Assembly: GCA_007258455.2 (NCBI GenBank)
Contig: VDFB02358134.1
Coordinates: 216,241,565 to 216,305,564 of the forward strand
Source: Sequoia sempervirens
Taxonomy: Eukaryota; Streptophyta; Pinopsida; Cupressales; Cupressaceae
DNA length: 64,000 bases
Direction of reading: 5' to 3'
Positions 1 to 11,984 of this stretch are shown here, one piece after another; the stretch's first letter is position 1; the number at the start of each line of letters is the position of its first letter. A program made the translations under genes and the position numbers. The notes below the pieces were generated by a model that worked only from the letters and a program-made list of their open reading frames with translations, had not been told where the DNA came from and did no database searches.

Positions 1-3000
1 ATCCATCAAGAATGTCCGCAAAAGAAAAAGCAGGCTTTTCAAGCAACGTACGAAGTGTATCAAGTAGTTGGTCCTAATTCCATGCACACTTCCGTATCCA
101 CCCATCATTGCTCAACTTCCCAAGTTTGGAGAGTCAAAGGTTCCAAATTGTCAACCAATCCATCTCTTATCCCTAAACACACTCCATCCATGCCTCCACG
201 CATGATATCCAATTCTCATATTGACCATGTATTGGCAATGACCCTTCATCATAAGGATTCTGAAGGCAATCTATTGCGATGTACGCACAGAGACAGAGTT
301 AACTCCGGTATCAACAAAGTAGATTAGAAATCTCAAAAGTTGCATTCAAGTGCACTTATCTTAGCAAAGCAGCTTCTTCAAGCAGGGTATCAATGGCACA
401 TTATGACACAGGTATCTACGTCAACACCACCAGGTGGTTCAACATGAATCTTTCAAAAAAATACAAAAAATCAAAAAATCATGAAAATCCAAAAAAAATC
501 AGAAAAAGGATTGAAAACAGTAAAGAAAAAAATCGTCCTCTAGTGAAAACCACTATGGTGGCGCTTTGGGCAAGACCATGATGAAAACTTGGCAAACAGG
601 CATCATGTGTAGAATCAAGCATCTACGTGCGCCAGTTCAGATGAAAGCATCTCATCCCATCCGTAATAAATCGAGTATTCCATCCATCTTATCCATAATA
701 AATCCATCCATCCATGAACCATTTATCCAATCCATTCGCATATATCTGCATCCATCATCTTAGTTATCTTGATCTTGATGAAATTTTGGGGCACGCTTTA
801 CACTTGCTTATGGTAAACATCTTGACATGGGCTGTTTTCATTAATCCTATCCTATGCAACATTATCTGAGCCATGAAGCATTATCCAAATGAACATTCAT
901 TATCCGAACACCTTATCTTATCACAAGATAATCCATATCCATCTATGCATACACCTACTTGAGCATCTGTCCATGACATTCCATACATTACTAGACATTG
1001 GGGGCAGATATTGGCATCTTGCTTCAAGAATAAATCTTGATCTATATCCTTCACCTTATGTGGCAATCCAAACATTGGAAAATGTGAAACCAAACTGGTC
1101 AAAGCATTTGTATCACTAGCCCATGGCATATTTTGACGAGAAGACATTCCTTATCAGTCTTCATCTTTCATCAAACATCAATCGATATCAGTCGTATCTA
1201 AGCTGCACGTCAAACGTTACATCAAATCATCCAAACATATTTTGTTTGAAACCAAGCTTCATCAAACATGATCAATCAAATCCAATCAAAAAATCATCTC
1301 AAGATATCATTGTGTTTCTTAACACAATCCTTGCATTGTTGTGCATCCTCAACAATGTTATCATCATCAATCATTATCAATCAAATCCTTGCATTGTTGT
1401 GTATCCTCAACAATGTTATCATCATCATCCATCCATTGATCCGATCAATCAACCTTAGCTTGGTCTTCAACAAAAATCATAAACAAAGCACTGATATCAT
1501 CACACATATCCATATCAAAATCGTCAAAATCATGCAAAAATCCAAAAACATCAGAAATCAGAAAATCCAAAAAACATTCAAAACATATCAAAATCCAAAA
1601 AATACTCAAAAAGCAGAAAACATCAAAAACATTGAAATCCAAACTACGTCGTCTCTGAGCTTAAAAGTAGGCAAGGCTCATCTTTGATAAGCCCCCGAGA
1701 CATCAAAATCCAAAAACATTCAAAACATATCAAAATCCAAAAAAACACCAAAAACAGCCTCAAAACATTTCAAAACGTCAAAAACATCCAAATATTTGAA
1801 AAAATCCACCTGTCCCATTTCACTTTCACTCGAAATAATCAATCATCCATAATAAACTGATCATCACCTTCATCCTTTGGCAACGCAAATAGAAACAATC
1901 ACAATAGTCAGCAAATGCAAGCTTCAATTGTAAAATCAAAAGCAAACAACAAACCTCTAAAACAAAATCAAACTCTTGATCAGTCGCAAACATGTCAGTC
2001 AACCTTATATCAACAGCCTATCAATCAACTTATCAAACCATCATCATCCTCCACAATGCATGTCCTAGGATATATCGTTCCGACAATGGGCACCATTTAT
2101 GGATATCACCCTGGATCCTTATCCTATCAAAACACATCCCTTTGGCTGAAGGTATGAAGAACATTGGCTTGTTTGTGTACTTGATCTTTTCTTTTTGATT
2201 TATCTTATTGCACTCATTCCAAGGACCTCTCGATGATATCTAAACGAAGGATTTAGAGAGATAGGAATGGGGCAATGATCATTATCTTTTGTCTGTTGTG
2301 CTTGTTGGATGCTCTTGTAATATAACTTGGTGAATGCTTGCTTTGTTAGGTACCCTAGCAAGGTTTCCGTATGTCAAGTGTGAACAAGAATACTCCTATC
2401 TGTTTGTTGAGTCAAAGTCCATCACACTAAGTACAACACCATCCTGGTCCTTCATACCTTGATGCATCGTGCTTAGGCGTGTTATCAAACATAAAGTAAG
2501 TGACCCTTTGAAAATCCCAATCCTTGATAAGCAAATCATCCATCTATCATCATCATTTCTCATCATCATTTCCCATCATCATCCATCTATCTATCATCAT
2601 CATCTCTAATAAATTCTTGACCAATCATGGACTTGTTGGATCCTCTTGTCATCATCTCATTTCCATGCTAACATTGCATCATGAATAGTCCATCATCACC
2701 AATGCATCCATCATGCATCCATCCTGCATCTAGAAAACTATCAGCATACCACATATCATTCATATCATACATAATAGGAAACATTGATCATTTCACATGC
2801 ATTGCATTTGCATCATCATCATAATATAGATCTGTTAGTCTAAGCATCTCATAAATCATCCATTGCATAATCACAACATATCACATTATCAATCTCATCC
2901 ATCTCATATCATATCATCATTTAAGTTGTTTAAAATAATATAGATTTGTTATTCTCAGCATCTTGAAATCATCTTTGCATCGTCATCCATAACCACCCAT

Positions 3001-3189
3001 TTTGAACCTCTTTATCGTGAGATCGACCCTCAAATCAAATCTTTTCACTCGATCTCTCGAGGGGGCAATGTACCAGTGTACTTCTTTCCGCTGGGGCATC
3101 CAAAAAATCAGAAATTTTTTAAATTTCGATCACGACAAGTTTATTCTTTGAACCAACGCAACAAGTACATTACTTCAAAGAGGGGCAAA
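1..3189 (+). mobile_element. 3' internal non-coding part of a gypsy-type LTR element (element 1)
   Basis: No convincing protein is encoded here. The stretch is AT-rich, with many short repeated CATC/ATCA words and A-rich imperfect repeats of the type aaaatccaaaaacat around 1,500-1,800. It ends in a purine tract directly followed by a TG-starting LTR, so I read it as the 3' untranslated internal region of a plus-strand gypsy element whose coding part lies upstream of the window. Short open frames occur on both strands but none resembles a known family. The assignment rests on the junction structure at 3,189/3,190 and is an inference for the far left. Confidence 0.5.
3176..3189 (+). other. Polypurine tract of element 1
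   Basis: The run caaagaggggcaaa lies immediately before TGTAGACATG, the likely LTR start. Such purine tracts prime plus-strand DNA synthesis in LTR retrotransposons and mark the border between the internal domain and the 3' LTR. Confidence 0.6.
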
Positions 3190-4157
3190 TGTAGACATGC
3201 AAAATTAACATTATGCATTTGATCATATTCAGTCAAATTAGGTCTCACATTAGGCCCATTCATCACTTTAATCCATTCATTAAATAATCTCATTTATCAA
3301 ATAAACATTATCATTCAACCTTCATCTTGCATCATCCATTTAGTTAAATAAATCAAAAGGCCATTTAAATCAAATCCTAAATCATATTCCATCATTTTCT
3401 GATTTAAATAAATCAATTATCAAAGTCTTGAAAGTCAAATCACCTAATCAGCATTAAATCAACATAATCATCATCTAACCCTGATTAAAGGCTAATCCCA
3501 CCCCACTTGCATTATCTAGATCTAGCCACTTGCACAATAAATCAATTTTATTGATTTATTAAAACACTCATTTTCCCTCAACATGACAAGTCAAACAGGG
3601 CATTTATTGTTGTTTTTCTTGTCCCCCTCTCAGCATTTATTGGAAAATTTGAATTCAAATTTTCCCTCTCATGGGCACTCTTCCCAAATCTTGCACATGC
3701 ATTAACCACTCACATGATGACAAGTGTCCTTATCTCATTGGCAGAATCTTTAGTCCCACATTGGTCCCTCTTCAAGATTCAGCATTTGAAAATCTTTAAA
3801 TATAGGCTTCATCCTCAAGCAAATCCTTCACAATCTCTTCACAAATCCATCATCTACACAACTTGATGCAAGGTCATTCTCTTTGAGAACTTGATCTTGT
3901 CCATTTATCATCTCCATATCCATAGCAATTTCATCATCATCTAAGCTTATCAATCAAGGATTGGGAAAGGGTCACTAGCACATGTGACACCAATCCAATA
4001 TGGGATAGATTGATTTCATGTTTTTCTTTGTATGCTTTTATGTATCTTGTTATTAGATAGCATTTTAAAACATGTTAGATATCTCATATGGATGTTGAAG
4101 GTTTGCTTTGCTTGGAAACTAATCATGTTTGTCTATGTTAGTTACTAACCATTTGCA
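3190..4157 (+). repeat. 3' LTR of gypsy-type element 1
   Basis: The block starts with TGTAGACATG right after a polypurine tract. It has a TATA-like signal near 3,795-3,805 and ends at a CA dinucleotide just before copia gag-like sequence resumes. The right border is uncertain by tens of bases because the partner LTR is outside the window. Copia gag homology starts abruptly at its right edge, which suggests the gypsy element inserted into the gag region of the neighbouring copia element. Confidence 0.5.
3795..3805 (+). promoter_or_regulatory. Candidate TATA box in LTR of element 1
   Basis: The string tttaaatatag lies in the middle of the LTR, at a plausible distance from the U3/R border. It is the only good TATA-like string in that part of the LTR. 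The call is by sequence only. Confidence 0.35.
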
Positions 4158-4163
4158 GATTCG

Positions 4164-4583
4164 ATGTCCACAAGATCAATATTCTAGAGATCAATTGTAT
4201 GGTTCTCTATTTACATTTGAAATGAGAGAATTTGGTACTAATAATGGTGCAAAAGTTGAGACCACTTTTAAGGTTGGAAAATCAGAGAAGACTGAAGAAT
4301 CAGATTAGGAGGATCTTAATGATGTAGAAGCTAACTTTGTGAGAAGGATGAAAAAGGGTACTAGTAAGTACAAAGATAAGTTTCCTTTCAAATGAAATTC
4401 AGTTGTGGAAAGATAGGTCACTATGCTTCAAGATGTCCAAATAGAGTTGTGAATGACAAAAACAAGGAGAACAAAGGTAAAATGATTAAGAAAAGTTATT
4501 ATGTTAGAGAAGATGCAAGTATTTTTTATGATGAATCTAATTATGGAGATGACATGATGATGAATTCATCTTCATGGCTTTAA
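4164..4583 (+). pseudogene. copia gag C-terminal fragment with degenerate zinc knuckle
   Basis: Translation across frames gives a SIRE-like gag tail: a leucine/glutamate segment with SLFTFEMREFG, then ANFVRRMKKGTSKYK, then a CCHC zinc knuckle around 4,404-4,436 reading CGKIGHYASRC. The first cysteine of the knuckle has been lost at a frame break near 4,393. In copia elements the knuckle binds the element's RNA in the virus-like particle. Stops and a frameshift make this a pseudogene. Its left end is truncated at the LTR of element 1. Confidence 0.7.
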
Positions 4584-5150
4584 AAGATGAATATGTTTCT
4601 ACTGACTCTGAAAGATGTGTGAAGGAATTCCCTCTGGAGAGAAAGGATAAGACTGAAGGTACTTTGGTATCTTCCTTTCATGCTAGACAGAATAAGGACT
4701 ATTGGATCATTGTTAGTGGATGCTTTATTCATATGATCGGGGACAAGAGTAAGCTTGTTAAACTTGAAAAATATGATAGAGGACTTGTTAGATTTGGTGA
4801 TGATTCAGGTGTTAAGATATGTGGAATAGGTTCAATTAGTTTTGATGGAAATAATTTAATACTAATGATGCTTATTATGTTAAGGGTTTAAGACATAAAC
4901 TCTTGAGTGTTGGATAAATGTGTAGCAAAGGATACAATTTTATGTTTTAGGATGATGGATGTGAGATCAGAAAAGGGTTTGGAACTATGATTGTTTCTGG
5001 AAGAAGGATAGATGGAAATGTTTATCACCTTAAGGGTGTTGATGGTCATTGCTTCATGACTCAAATTAATGAAAGCTAGAATGGCACAGGAAGATGTGTT
5101 GTACATTAATTTTCATAATTTGGTAAGAATAATTTTAGTTCAAGTAGTGA
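4574..5150 (+). pseudogene. copia protease and GAG-pre-integrase fragment
   Basis: The segment WIIVSGCFIHMIGDKSK corresponds to the copia aspartic protease active-site region, where a D-S-G motif is expected. The catalytic aspartate is replaced by valine (VSG). It continues with LVRFGDDSGVKICGIG and then, through several stops, a GAG-pre-integrase-like region (KGLRHKLLSVG, KGYNFMF, GNVYHLKGV) to about 5,100. It would have processed the Gag-Pol polyprotein. The lost aspartate and the stops show it is inactive. Confidence 0.75.
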
Positions 5151-5239
5151 GAGATCTTCCAAAGATTACAAATCCTATCAATGTTGTTTACAAGGACTAA
5201 TAGATTGGAAAGCAAAAAAGAAGTTTCAAAGGAAAAGAA

Positions 5240-5878
5240 TAATCTACTACCGGGTTGTTGGAATTGGTTCATACATATCTTTGTGGTCCTACAATAATAA
5301 TAAGTCTTCAAGGTGACAATTATTTCATGCTTTTTATTAATGATTATTCTAGAATGACATGGGTTACTTTTCTTAAAGAAAAATTTGAATCCCTAGATAG
5401 TTTTAAAGCATTTAAAGTTATGGTTGAGAATGAAATGGAAATGAAATTCAAGTGTTTGAGGTATAAAAGAGGTGGAGATTTCACCTCCAATGAATTTAAC
5501 ATATTTTTTGAGAACCATGGCATAAAGAGGCACTTTTCTACCCCTAGGACTCAACAAAATGGAGTGGTTGAAAGGAAAAACAGGACTAATCAAGAAGTTG
5601 CAAGGACTATGATGAAAGAAGCTAACCTACTAGAAGTCTACTGGAGAGAAGCAATTCATGTTGTTTATATACTTAATAGAGTTCAAGCAAAAGAAAACAA
5701 CACAAATACTCCCTATGAGTTATGGTATGGAAGGATCTCGTTTGTCAAATACTATAAAGTGTTTGGAAGAAATTGTTATATCAAAAGAGATGAAGAAAAC
5801 TTGGGAAAGTTTTATGCAAGGTCTGATAAAAGAATCTTCCTTGGATATTCTACTAAAAGAAAAACCTATCACCAATAA
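5240..5878 (+). pseudogene. copia integrase core fragment
   Basis: About 207 codons are open from 5,255 and match the copia integrase core: LVHTYLCGP, FINDYSRMTWVTFLKEK, RGGDFTSNEF, TQQNGVVERKNRT and later IFLGYSTK. The DDE triad is damaged. The first aspartate (normally HxDLCGP) is tyrosine. The second (normally SDRGGE) is lysine in the YKRGGD segment. The final glutamate in NGVVERKNR is kept. The enzyme would have inserted the element's cDNA, and this copy cannot. The coding signal ends at 5,878, with reverse-transcriptase tail sequence close behind. Confidence 0.85.
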
Positions 5879-5899
5879 AGGTATGCAAGGTTGGATAAG

Positions 5900-6408
5900 T
5901 ATCTGATATAGTAAGGATTCAATAAAGGTACCACAAATAGTAATCTTTATTTTAAAGTTGAAAAAGATCAAATCTTGATTGTGGTTGTGTATGTTGTTGA
6001 CATAATATTTGGGGTTATTGAAACTATGTGTAAGAATTTTGCAGAAGAGATGCAGAAAGAGTTTGAGATATCTATCTTTGGGGAGATGAATTTATTCCTT
6101 GGGCTACAAATCAATCAAATAGATATTTAGGCATTTTCATTTCACAATTAAAGTATGTCAAATAAATTTTGAAGAAGTTTGGAATGGAAGACTCTAAACT
6201 GGTATATACTCCTATGGTTATTGGTTGCAAAGTGAGCAAGAATGATGAATCTCCTAAGGCTAATCAAATAAAGTACAAATCAATTATTGGTGGATTGCTA
6301 TATCTAATTGCTACTAGATCAGATATCATGAATGCAATTTTTTTTGTGGCTAGATTTCAAGAAGATCATACAGAAATCACATGTTGTAGTAGTAAAGAGG
6401 ATATTTAG
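5900..6408 (+). pseudogene. copia reverse transcriptase, C-terminal part only
   Basis: The N-terminal half of the copia reverse transcriptase is missing. Within about 60 bp of the integrase end, the frame already reads the region around the polymerase motif. That motif, normally YVDD, is YVVD at 5,990-6,001, so one catalytic aspartate is gone. Downstream, FGEMNLFLGLQ and KKFGMEDSKLVYTPM match the palm-to-connection part, and IIGGLLYLIATRSDIMNA leads into RNase H. At least one stop and one frameshift occur. The missing N-terminus is best explained by an internal deletion. Confidence 0.8.
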
Positions 6409-6949
6409 ATATTTAAAGGGAACTCTAGATCATGGCTTTTGGTATCCAAAGGATACTAATTTCACCTTGAGTGCTTACATAGATGCGGATTGCATTGGTT
6501 ATGTGGATGAAAGGAAAAGTACAAGTGGTAGTGCATTCTTTCTTGGATGTAGATTGGTATCATGGCTAAGCAAGAAACAAGATTCAATTTATTTATCTAC
6601 TACAGAGGTTGAGTATATTGCAGCCACATCTTGTTGCACAAAGGTGTTATGGATGAGGAAAATATTGAAGTATATTAAAGAGTGGTGTATGATGAGCCTA
6701 TCCCTATCTTCTGTGATAATGTGTAAGTGCAATCAATATTTTGAAAAGAACCTGATAATGCATTCAAAGACAAAACATATTCCAATTAGATATCACTTTC
6801 TAAGAGAGAAGGTTGTGTAGAATGAAGTGAAGCTTGAATATGTGCCTACAAAGGATCGGATTGTTGATATATTTAGTAAGGCTCTTCCTAAGGATACTTT
6901 TGAGTATCTCCAAGAGAATTTGGGGGTTATTTCCTCTCCTTTCTTGAAC
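6332..6949 (+). pseudogene. copia RNase H domain
   Basis: This is an open stretch of about 160 codons. It contains YLKGTLDHGFWYP, AYIDADCIGYVDERKSTSG and TTEVEYIAATSC, all typical of copia RNase H, which removes the RNA strand during reverse transcription. After the stop at about 6,818-6,820 the same domain continues in degenerate form, with VPTKDRIVDIFSKALPKDTF before a run without coding signal. The tail matches SIRE-like elements. Confidence 0.8.
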
Positions 6950-7458
6950 TAGATGCATAAGGAGATGTATCAGTCTAGTGGATCTCAATATTTATTCTTT
7001 ATTTTAGACAGATGTTGGTGGCTACCTCTCAGGGGAGTAGGTAGTGGCATTGTTGGTTGTTGTAGTCAGAAGAGTGTTTGTTTTCATTATGCAATGGTAG
7101 CTGATTTGGTATAGTTTGGTGTGTGCTTCTAAGGGGGAGTATACAAAGCAGTAAAGGAAAGATGTTGTAGAGAAGTAGTAAGCAAGTTGATTAATGATAA
7201 AGGGAGAGAATAATGCAAACTTTTGGTCCTTTACCATTGATGTCAAAGAAGGAGAGAGATTCATGTGAAAAAGAATAATTTATTAAGGAGAGAGTCATGT
7301 ACATAGGGGGGAGAGAATCATGTGGAAAGATAAGGGAGAGAGAGTAATAAGCTAGTTGGGTAAGGGGGAGAAGTAATGCACAAAGAGTTGCAGTATGTTG
7401 GTATCGAGAGCTATTGTGTCTTTGATGGTTTTTCACATCATGTGTTGCCATCAATGAC
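6950..7458 (+). other. 3' untranslated region of element 2, no gene seen
   Basis: This stretch is rich in agggggagagaat-like purine words repeated with variation around 7,190-7,400. It leads to the polypurine tract of element 2. Short antisense frames are present but resemble nothing. I see no gene. Confidence 0.5.
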
Positions 7459-7473
7459 AAAGGGGGAGATTTT
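7459..7473 (+). other. Polypurine tract of element 2
   Basis: The sequence caaagggggagattt precedes the start of the long 3' LTR. The same aagggggaga core is common in SIRE-like copia elements. Confidence 0.65.
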
Positions 7474-9066
7474 TGCAAGTATGAGTAGTTAGTGTTGTCA
7501 TTGATGTCAACAAGCCTATGTTGTCATTGATTTCTATTGTTGGGTGATATTGTTGCAAGAGTATGAGTAGTTGATTTTATCCATGCTTTGATTAGTTGCA
7601 TTATGTTGTCATTAGTAAAGCTACTAGTGTCAACCTCTAGTGTTTCTTTGATAATATTCTATATATGGATGAGGAAGTACTGAAGATGATGAGGATGTGT
7701 CTCCAGTTCTTGGTTTCCAAGTGCTTTTGAGAAAATTTGATAAAAAGAGGAAATAGTGTGTTGCAGTGGTGTTCTGGGTTGCAGAGGTGTGTTCTTGTGT
7801 TGCTATGCATTTCTTCTAGGTTGAAGATTTGTCTGTGTGATTCAAATATGTTGATTAGAGGTGTTCATAGGTGTTATATCTAGAAGTTGTTGTGATAGAT
7901 CATTGTACATAAGAAGTTGTTCTCACCAATGTGTGAACTGCACATTGCAGAGGTGTCTAGGAGAAATGTCTTTTCTCCGCATTTCTCCATAGTTGTGTTT
8001 CAAGTCTTGAAAATCTAAGAAAGTGTTGATAGTGTTGGTATCTTTGTTCAATCAAGGTGGTTTGAGGCTTGGTGCTTCAGAAGTCAGTTTCTCAAGTCAT
8101 AGTGTATAGAAGAGTTGTTTGAGTTTACTGGGTGCATACATTCTTTAGGTGAAAATTGTTGCAAAGGAGTCTATTGGATTTCAAAGTGTTTGAGGAATAT
8201 TCTAGATCATGTTCAAGCATGGTGTGTGGTTCACATACATCTTCCTTGGTTTTGAGGAAGCATGTACTTAAAATTTTAATGGTTTTTACACTAGTAACGA
8301 TCGACTTGGTTCTTACACTACTTGTGATGAATAAATATTATTTATGGAAGGATGTGGTTGTGTGGTGTTATAGGTTTGGGTCCCAAATAAGGTGTCATGT
8401 GGTCCATTTTCATTTCTAGCTATCAAGGAAGTGCTTTGGCCTTGACCTATTTTGAATTTGCATGGTTGATGTGCATAGCCAACCTTGGGGAAGGGTTTCA
8501 AGGTTGAGTATGGCATAAGTATGAGTTGAGTTTTTGAAGGATGTTGAGATATATGTGAGATATGCGAATGATCTAAAGTGAAAATTTGTAGAGTGTAAAA
8601 TTGAGATGTGCTGTGTGAGCTTTCATGTCATAGATTATTGTATGTAGTGAGCAAAAGGTTTCTACAATTCTTCAATCAGGATGTGAATGTGTTGATGTTA
8701 TTGTTGTGGATTGTTTGTTGCATTGATATCCTTTTCATTGTGTATCATTTCTTCTCCATCTTCTTTTCTTTTTTGGTAGTGAGCCCTCTGACAATGAGCC
8801 CTATTGTATTTGGTTTTGATATTACTTTATATTGTGAGCTAATCCTCACCGTGGTTTTTCCCTTCTTGAATTTTCCACGTAAAATTGGTGTTCTCTTGTG
8901 CATGGTGTTAAGTTGTTTTAGGTTTTTTTTTTCCTTTTCATGCTAATTCATTATAATAGATTTAAGGGTTTAATGAATGAATGTGAATCTGAATGTGTAT
9001 GGGGGTTTTGAAGTTTTAAGGGACAATTGATTCACCCCCCATCTCATTTTTCTTGTGCATTCAACA
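7474..9066 (+). repeat. 3' LTR of copia element 2
   Basis: The LTR runs from TGCAAGTATG after the polypurine tract to about ...TTCAACA at 9,066. Near its end it carries ttgattcaccccccatctc (9,026 onward), a pattern I associate with the U5 end of SIRE-like LTRs. The length of about 1.6 kb is plausible for that lineage. No second LTR is in the window, so borders are inferred from the polypurine tract and from the point where hAT coding homology resumes. A T-rich open frame at 8,608-8,946 inside the LTR is not considered real. Confidence 0.55.
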
Positions 9067-10527
9067 AAATGAACTAAAAAAGAGGCAAATAGAGGATATG
9101 GTAGCCACTAGTGGAACTGGAGAGTCATCTTCCATTTCTTCATTTCATCCATATTCAAGAATAGTTAGGGTTATTGGTAGTGATAGTGTTATAATTGGGC
9201 CTAGAGTTCAAGCATCTAGGTTAGATTAATATAGTTTTCCACACTACTTCAAGTTCCCAACCATTACTTGAGAGCATGGGTTAGAACAAATATAAACATG
9301 ATGCAACTAAAAGTGTAATTGGAGACTTTTGGTTTTGTTGCACCATTCGATTCCACACAGCCAAAGATTTTTTTTTTAAATATATATAGCTTGATTCTTT
9401 GTCAAAATCAAATTTAAACTTTCAGTTTTACAATAATTATTTTATTTTTGTTAGGTCGCCTTATTGGAAAAACATTGTTGTTTCCATTACTATTTATGTG
9501 GTGGGGTTCAAAACCCCTAATCATGAGGAGATAAAAGGTTCTATTTTGTCTTAAAAGGTGGTTGATGTGAGATTCATAATTGGCAAGCATTGATAGATAT
9601 GGAGGAAGAAGGGTTGTACCATCATGACTGAAGGTTGGACAATTAGAAGAAATAAAACATTGCTAAACTTCCTTGTTTCTTCCTCAGGTGATTGTACTTC
9701 CTAAAATTCATTGATTTAGTGATTAATATTTTTAATTTATACTTTACTGAATCATTAATTTTGTTTCTCTTTTAGGTGGCACAATGTTTATAAAATCTAT
9801 TGATGTTTCAAGAAACACAAAAAATGTTGAATTCCTTTGTGAAGCTTTGGATAAAAACTTGGTTGAGATGAGTGAGGATAATGTGGTACAAGTAGTTACA
9901 AGTAATGCAACAAATTATGTTGTTGCAAGTAGAATACTTATGGATAGGAACCCATCACTATTCTAGATTCCTTGTTCTTCTCATTGCCTTGACCTTGTAT
10001 GGAGGATCTTGGAAGTATTCCATGGATCAAGCCATTTGTGGAGACATAAAAAAAAATATTTAAATGCATGTACAATCATGAGTGGTTTTACTGACGTAAT
10101 TCACAAGGAAGAAGGAGTTGGCTCATCTTGGAATAACTCAGTTTGCAATCAATTTTATCACATTACAATCCTTGCTTCAAGTAAAGGGAGCTTTGAGGTG
10201 CATGTTTGTTAGTGAAGCGTATATTTCCTCATCATATGCTAAGACCAATGTAGGGGTTGATGTGGCTAATTGGATTTTTGATGAGAAAAACTTCTAGGTA
10301 TCAACCATGGAGATTATAGGGGTGGGTCTCATTTTACATTCTATTTTTATTCATATTTTAATTTTATTTTCTTATTTTTGTTTAAAATTACTTATGTTAA
10401 TGTTTCACATTAGTTGTAGCTCACAATTTTTTTAGTGGTTTTCCTATAAGGTTCTAATAGGGAGAAGCCCACAGTAGGCTACATATATATGAAGGCATGA
10501 ATAGGGCCAAGGAGGCCATTAGATCTT
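9067..10527 (+). pseudogene. hAT-type transposase (DUF659 family), central part, broken
   Basis: Translation in shifting frames gives a linker KKRQIEDMVATSG, then a DUF659-type core: SPYWKNIVVSITIYVVGFKTPN, then from 9,784 FIKSIDVSRNTKNVEFL, NVVQVVTSNATNYVVASRIL, and IPCSSHCLDLV across a stop at 9,964. Near 10,465-10,527 it reads VGYIYEGMNRAKEAI, a late transposase motif. This family cuts and pastes hAT DNA transposons. Stops, frameshifts and an AT-rich gap near 10,320-10,430 show decay. The N-terminal BED finger is missing, presumably beyond element 2. The frame is cut at 10,527 by the LTR of element 4 and resumes at 23,610. Confidence 0.8.
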
Positions 10528-11786
10528 GTAAGAGAGGGGGACCACCACGTGCAAGACCCCAGGTCACAGAGGGTCAAGATGCGAGAGGCTGCCCTAACTT
10601 ACCTTAGCTAAGTGCAAAGTTTAGGGTTATAAAGATGAGAATGATGAGGACTATGATGTCCTACAACCACTCTATAATCCTGAGTTTCAATGCGAGGCTA
10701 GGCAAACCGATTTTCATGTTCAACTCTGCATCTTAGGGAGCTCTCTATCTGAAGACGAAAGTGTAGTCTTTGGACGACAGCGTGGTGCATTGGCATCTCT
10801 AAAGTGCGCTGGCATCCGTATGGCCAGACAACATCAGAGACAAGGTCAAACTTGCTAAAATTACTAACGGCCCAACTTACTAACTAAAGGGATAGAATGA
10901 CACTAACTAATAAGCAAAGTATTCTCTAATGTTGTAAAGTAGAAATGCAAGAGTGACAAGGGCAAGGAGGATCTCACCGAGAAGTTTGTTCACTAGCTAA
11001 TCCTTTGAAGAACACGTACTCCTACACATAGAAAGAGAGAAAATGTTGGGTGGCTGTATAGGGGCCTACCTTAGTCAGACCCCCGTTTAGGTGTTTCCAC
11101 CTCCACAGACAACCAAGGAAATGAGATAAGGAAGCAATAAAGTAAAGGGAATACAAACACTACAAAGCAGTTCTATGCTACTCAACCAAGTGATAGAGGA
11201 GAGGAGAGGGAATCTTACCACCTCCACCAAGAGCACTCAAGGCTTCTTGGGGGAGAAATGAGAGGAACTCAAGCCTCTGTTGCAATGGCATGGTCCCAAA
11301 TGTGCTCTATCAAGTTGACAGAGTGAGATGTTGTTGCAATGGAATGCTTGAAATGTTTGAAATGAGTGAAAGTGAGCTTGTGGAGTGATGGAATGGAGTT
11401 AAACTAAATTCTAGAAGACTCTTGATCTATTGAAGAAGTTTTTAGTGAATGTGGAAAATGAATGGATATGAAGGAATGAAGGAATAAAATGGCCATATTC
11501 AGGTCGGTCGGCCAAAAGAGGCGTTACAACTTCACTACCAATGAGAAGAGTAATGCCTTTGCTGGCTTAGTCGCAGGAATCTGCTAGGGACGTAAGCGTG
11601 CCACATGGACATATACACACCACGTAGGCGTCTCTGATAGAATCGCCTCCACCAACTCTCAGTTTAGGTGCCAAGTGTGATGCCAACAACAAGCTTAGGT
11701 GGAATTAAGCCTCTGAACTTAGTTTTCTAAGGTGGACAAAGGAAAAAAGGGGAATTGCACATAGGGTACAAATTCGCTCTTATACA
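10528..11786 (-). repeat. 3' LTR of element 4 (left copy)
   Basis: It begins TGTAAGAGAG and ends CTTATACA on the plus strand, closely matching the copy at 22,353-23,609 over its full length with scattered substitutions. It lies next to the polypurine tract, so it is the 3' LTR in element orientation. Confidence 0.9.
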
Positions 11787-11801
11787 TTTTGCCCCCACTT
11801 T
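11787..11801 (-). other. Polypurine tract of element 4
   Basis: On the minus strand this reads aaagtgggggcaaaa directly before the LTR start. It sets the direction of element 4 as right to left. Confidence 0.7.
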
Positions 11802-11984
11802 AGCAAGCATGAGTACTAATGAGTGCTCAGTAAAGTAGATCAAGAAGAGAGTAGGGTTAGAAAAGTATACCTAAATCATCGAAAGCAGTACTTGGTATGG
11901 CATACCTGAAGGTGCAGAAAAAGCAAAGGACTCCATAGCTACTCAAAAGTATGAAGTTGGAACAACAAAGCATCTTACAAGATT

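Larger units (their letters stand above)
4158..9066 (+). mobile_element. SIRE-like Ty1/copia remnant (element 2), 5' end missing
   Basis: In order, this region shows gag C-terminus, protease, GAG-pre-integrase, integrase, a truncated reverse transcriptase, RNase H, a purine-rich 3' region, a polypurine tract and a long 3' LTR, which is the copia gene order. The motifs resemble the SIRE/Maximus lineage. The 5' LTR and the start of gag are absent and presumably lie upstream of the element-1 insertion. All reading frames are broken and several catalytic residues are lost. The right end abuts hAT coding sequence, so this copia most likely inserted into the hAT element described below. Confidence 0.75.

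Noticed and set aside
1500..1800. A-rich repeats that could suggest a CRISPR-like or satellite array
   Set aside because: The units are irregular in length and sequence, without constant spacers. This is simple A-rich drift in a plant repeat.
8608..8946. Open frame of 112 codons, hydrophobic
   Set aside because: T-rich sequence inside the LTR of element 2 gives long Leu/Phe/Val runs by chance. No start context or homologue is evident.
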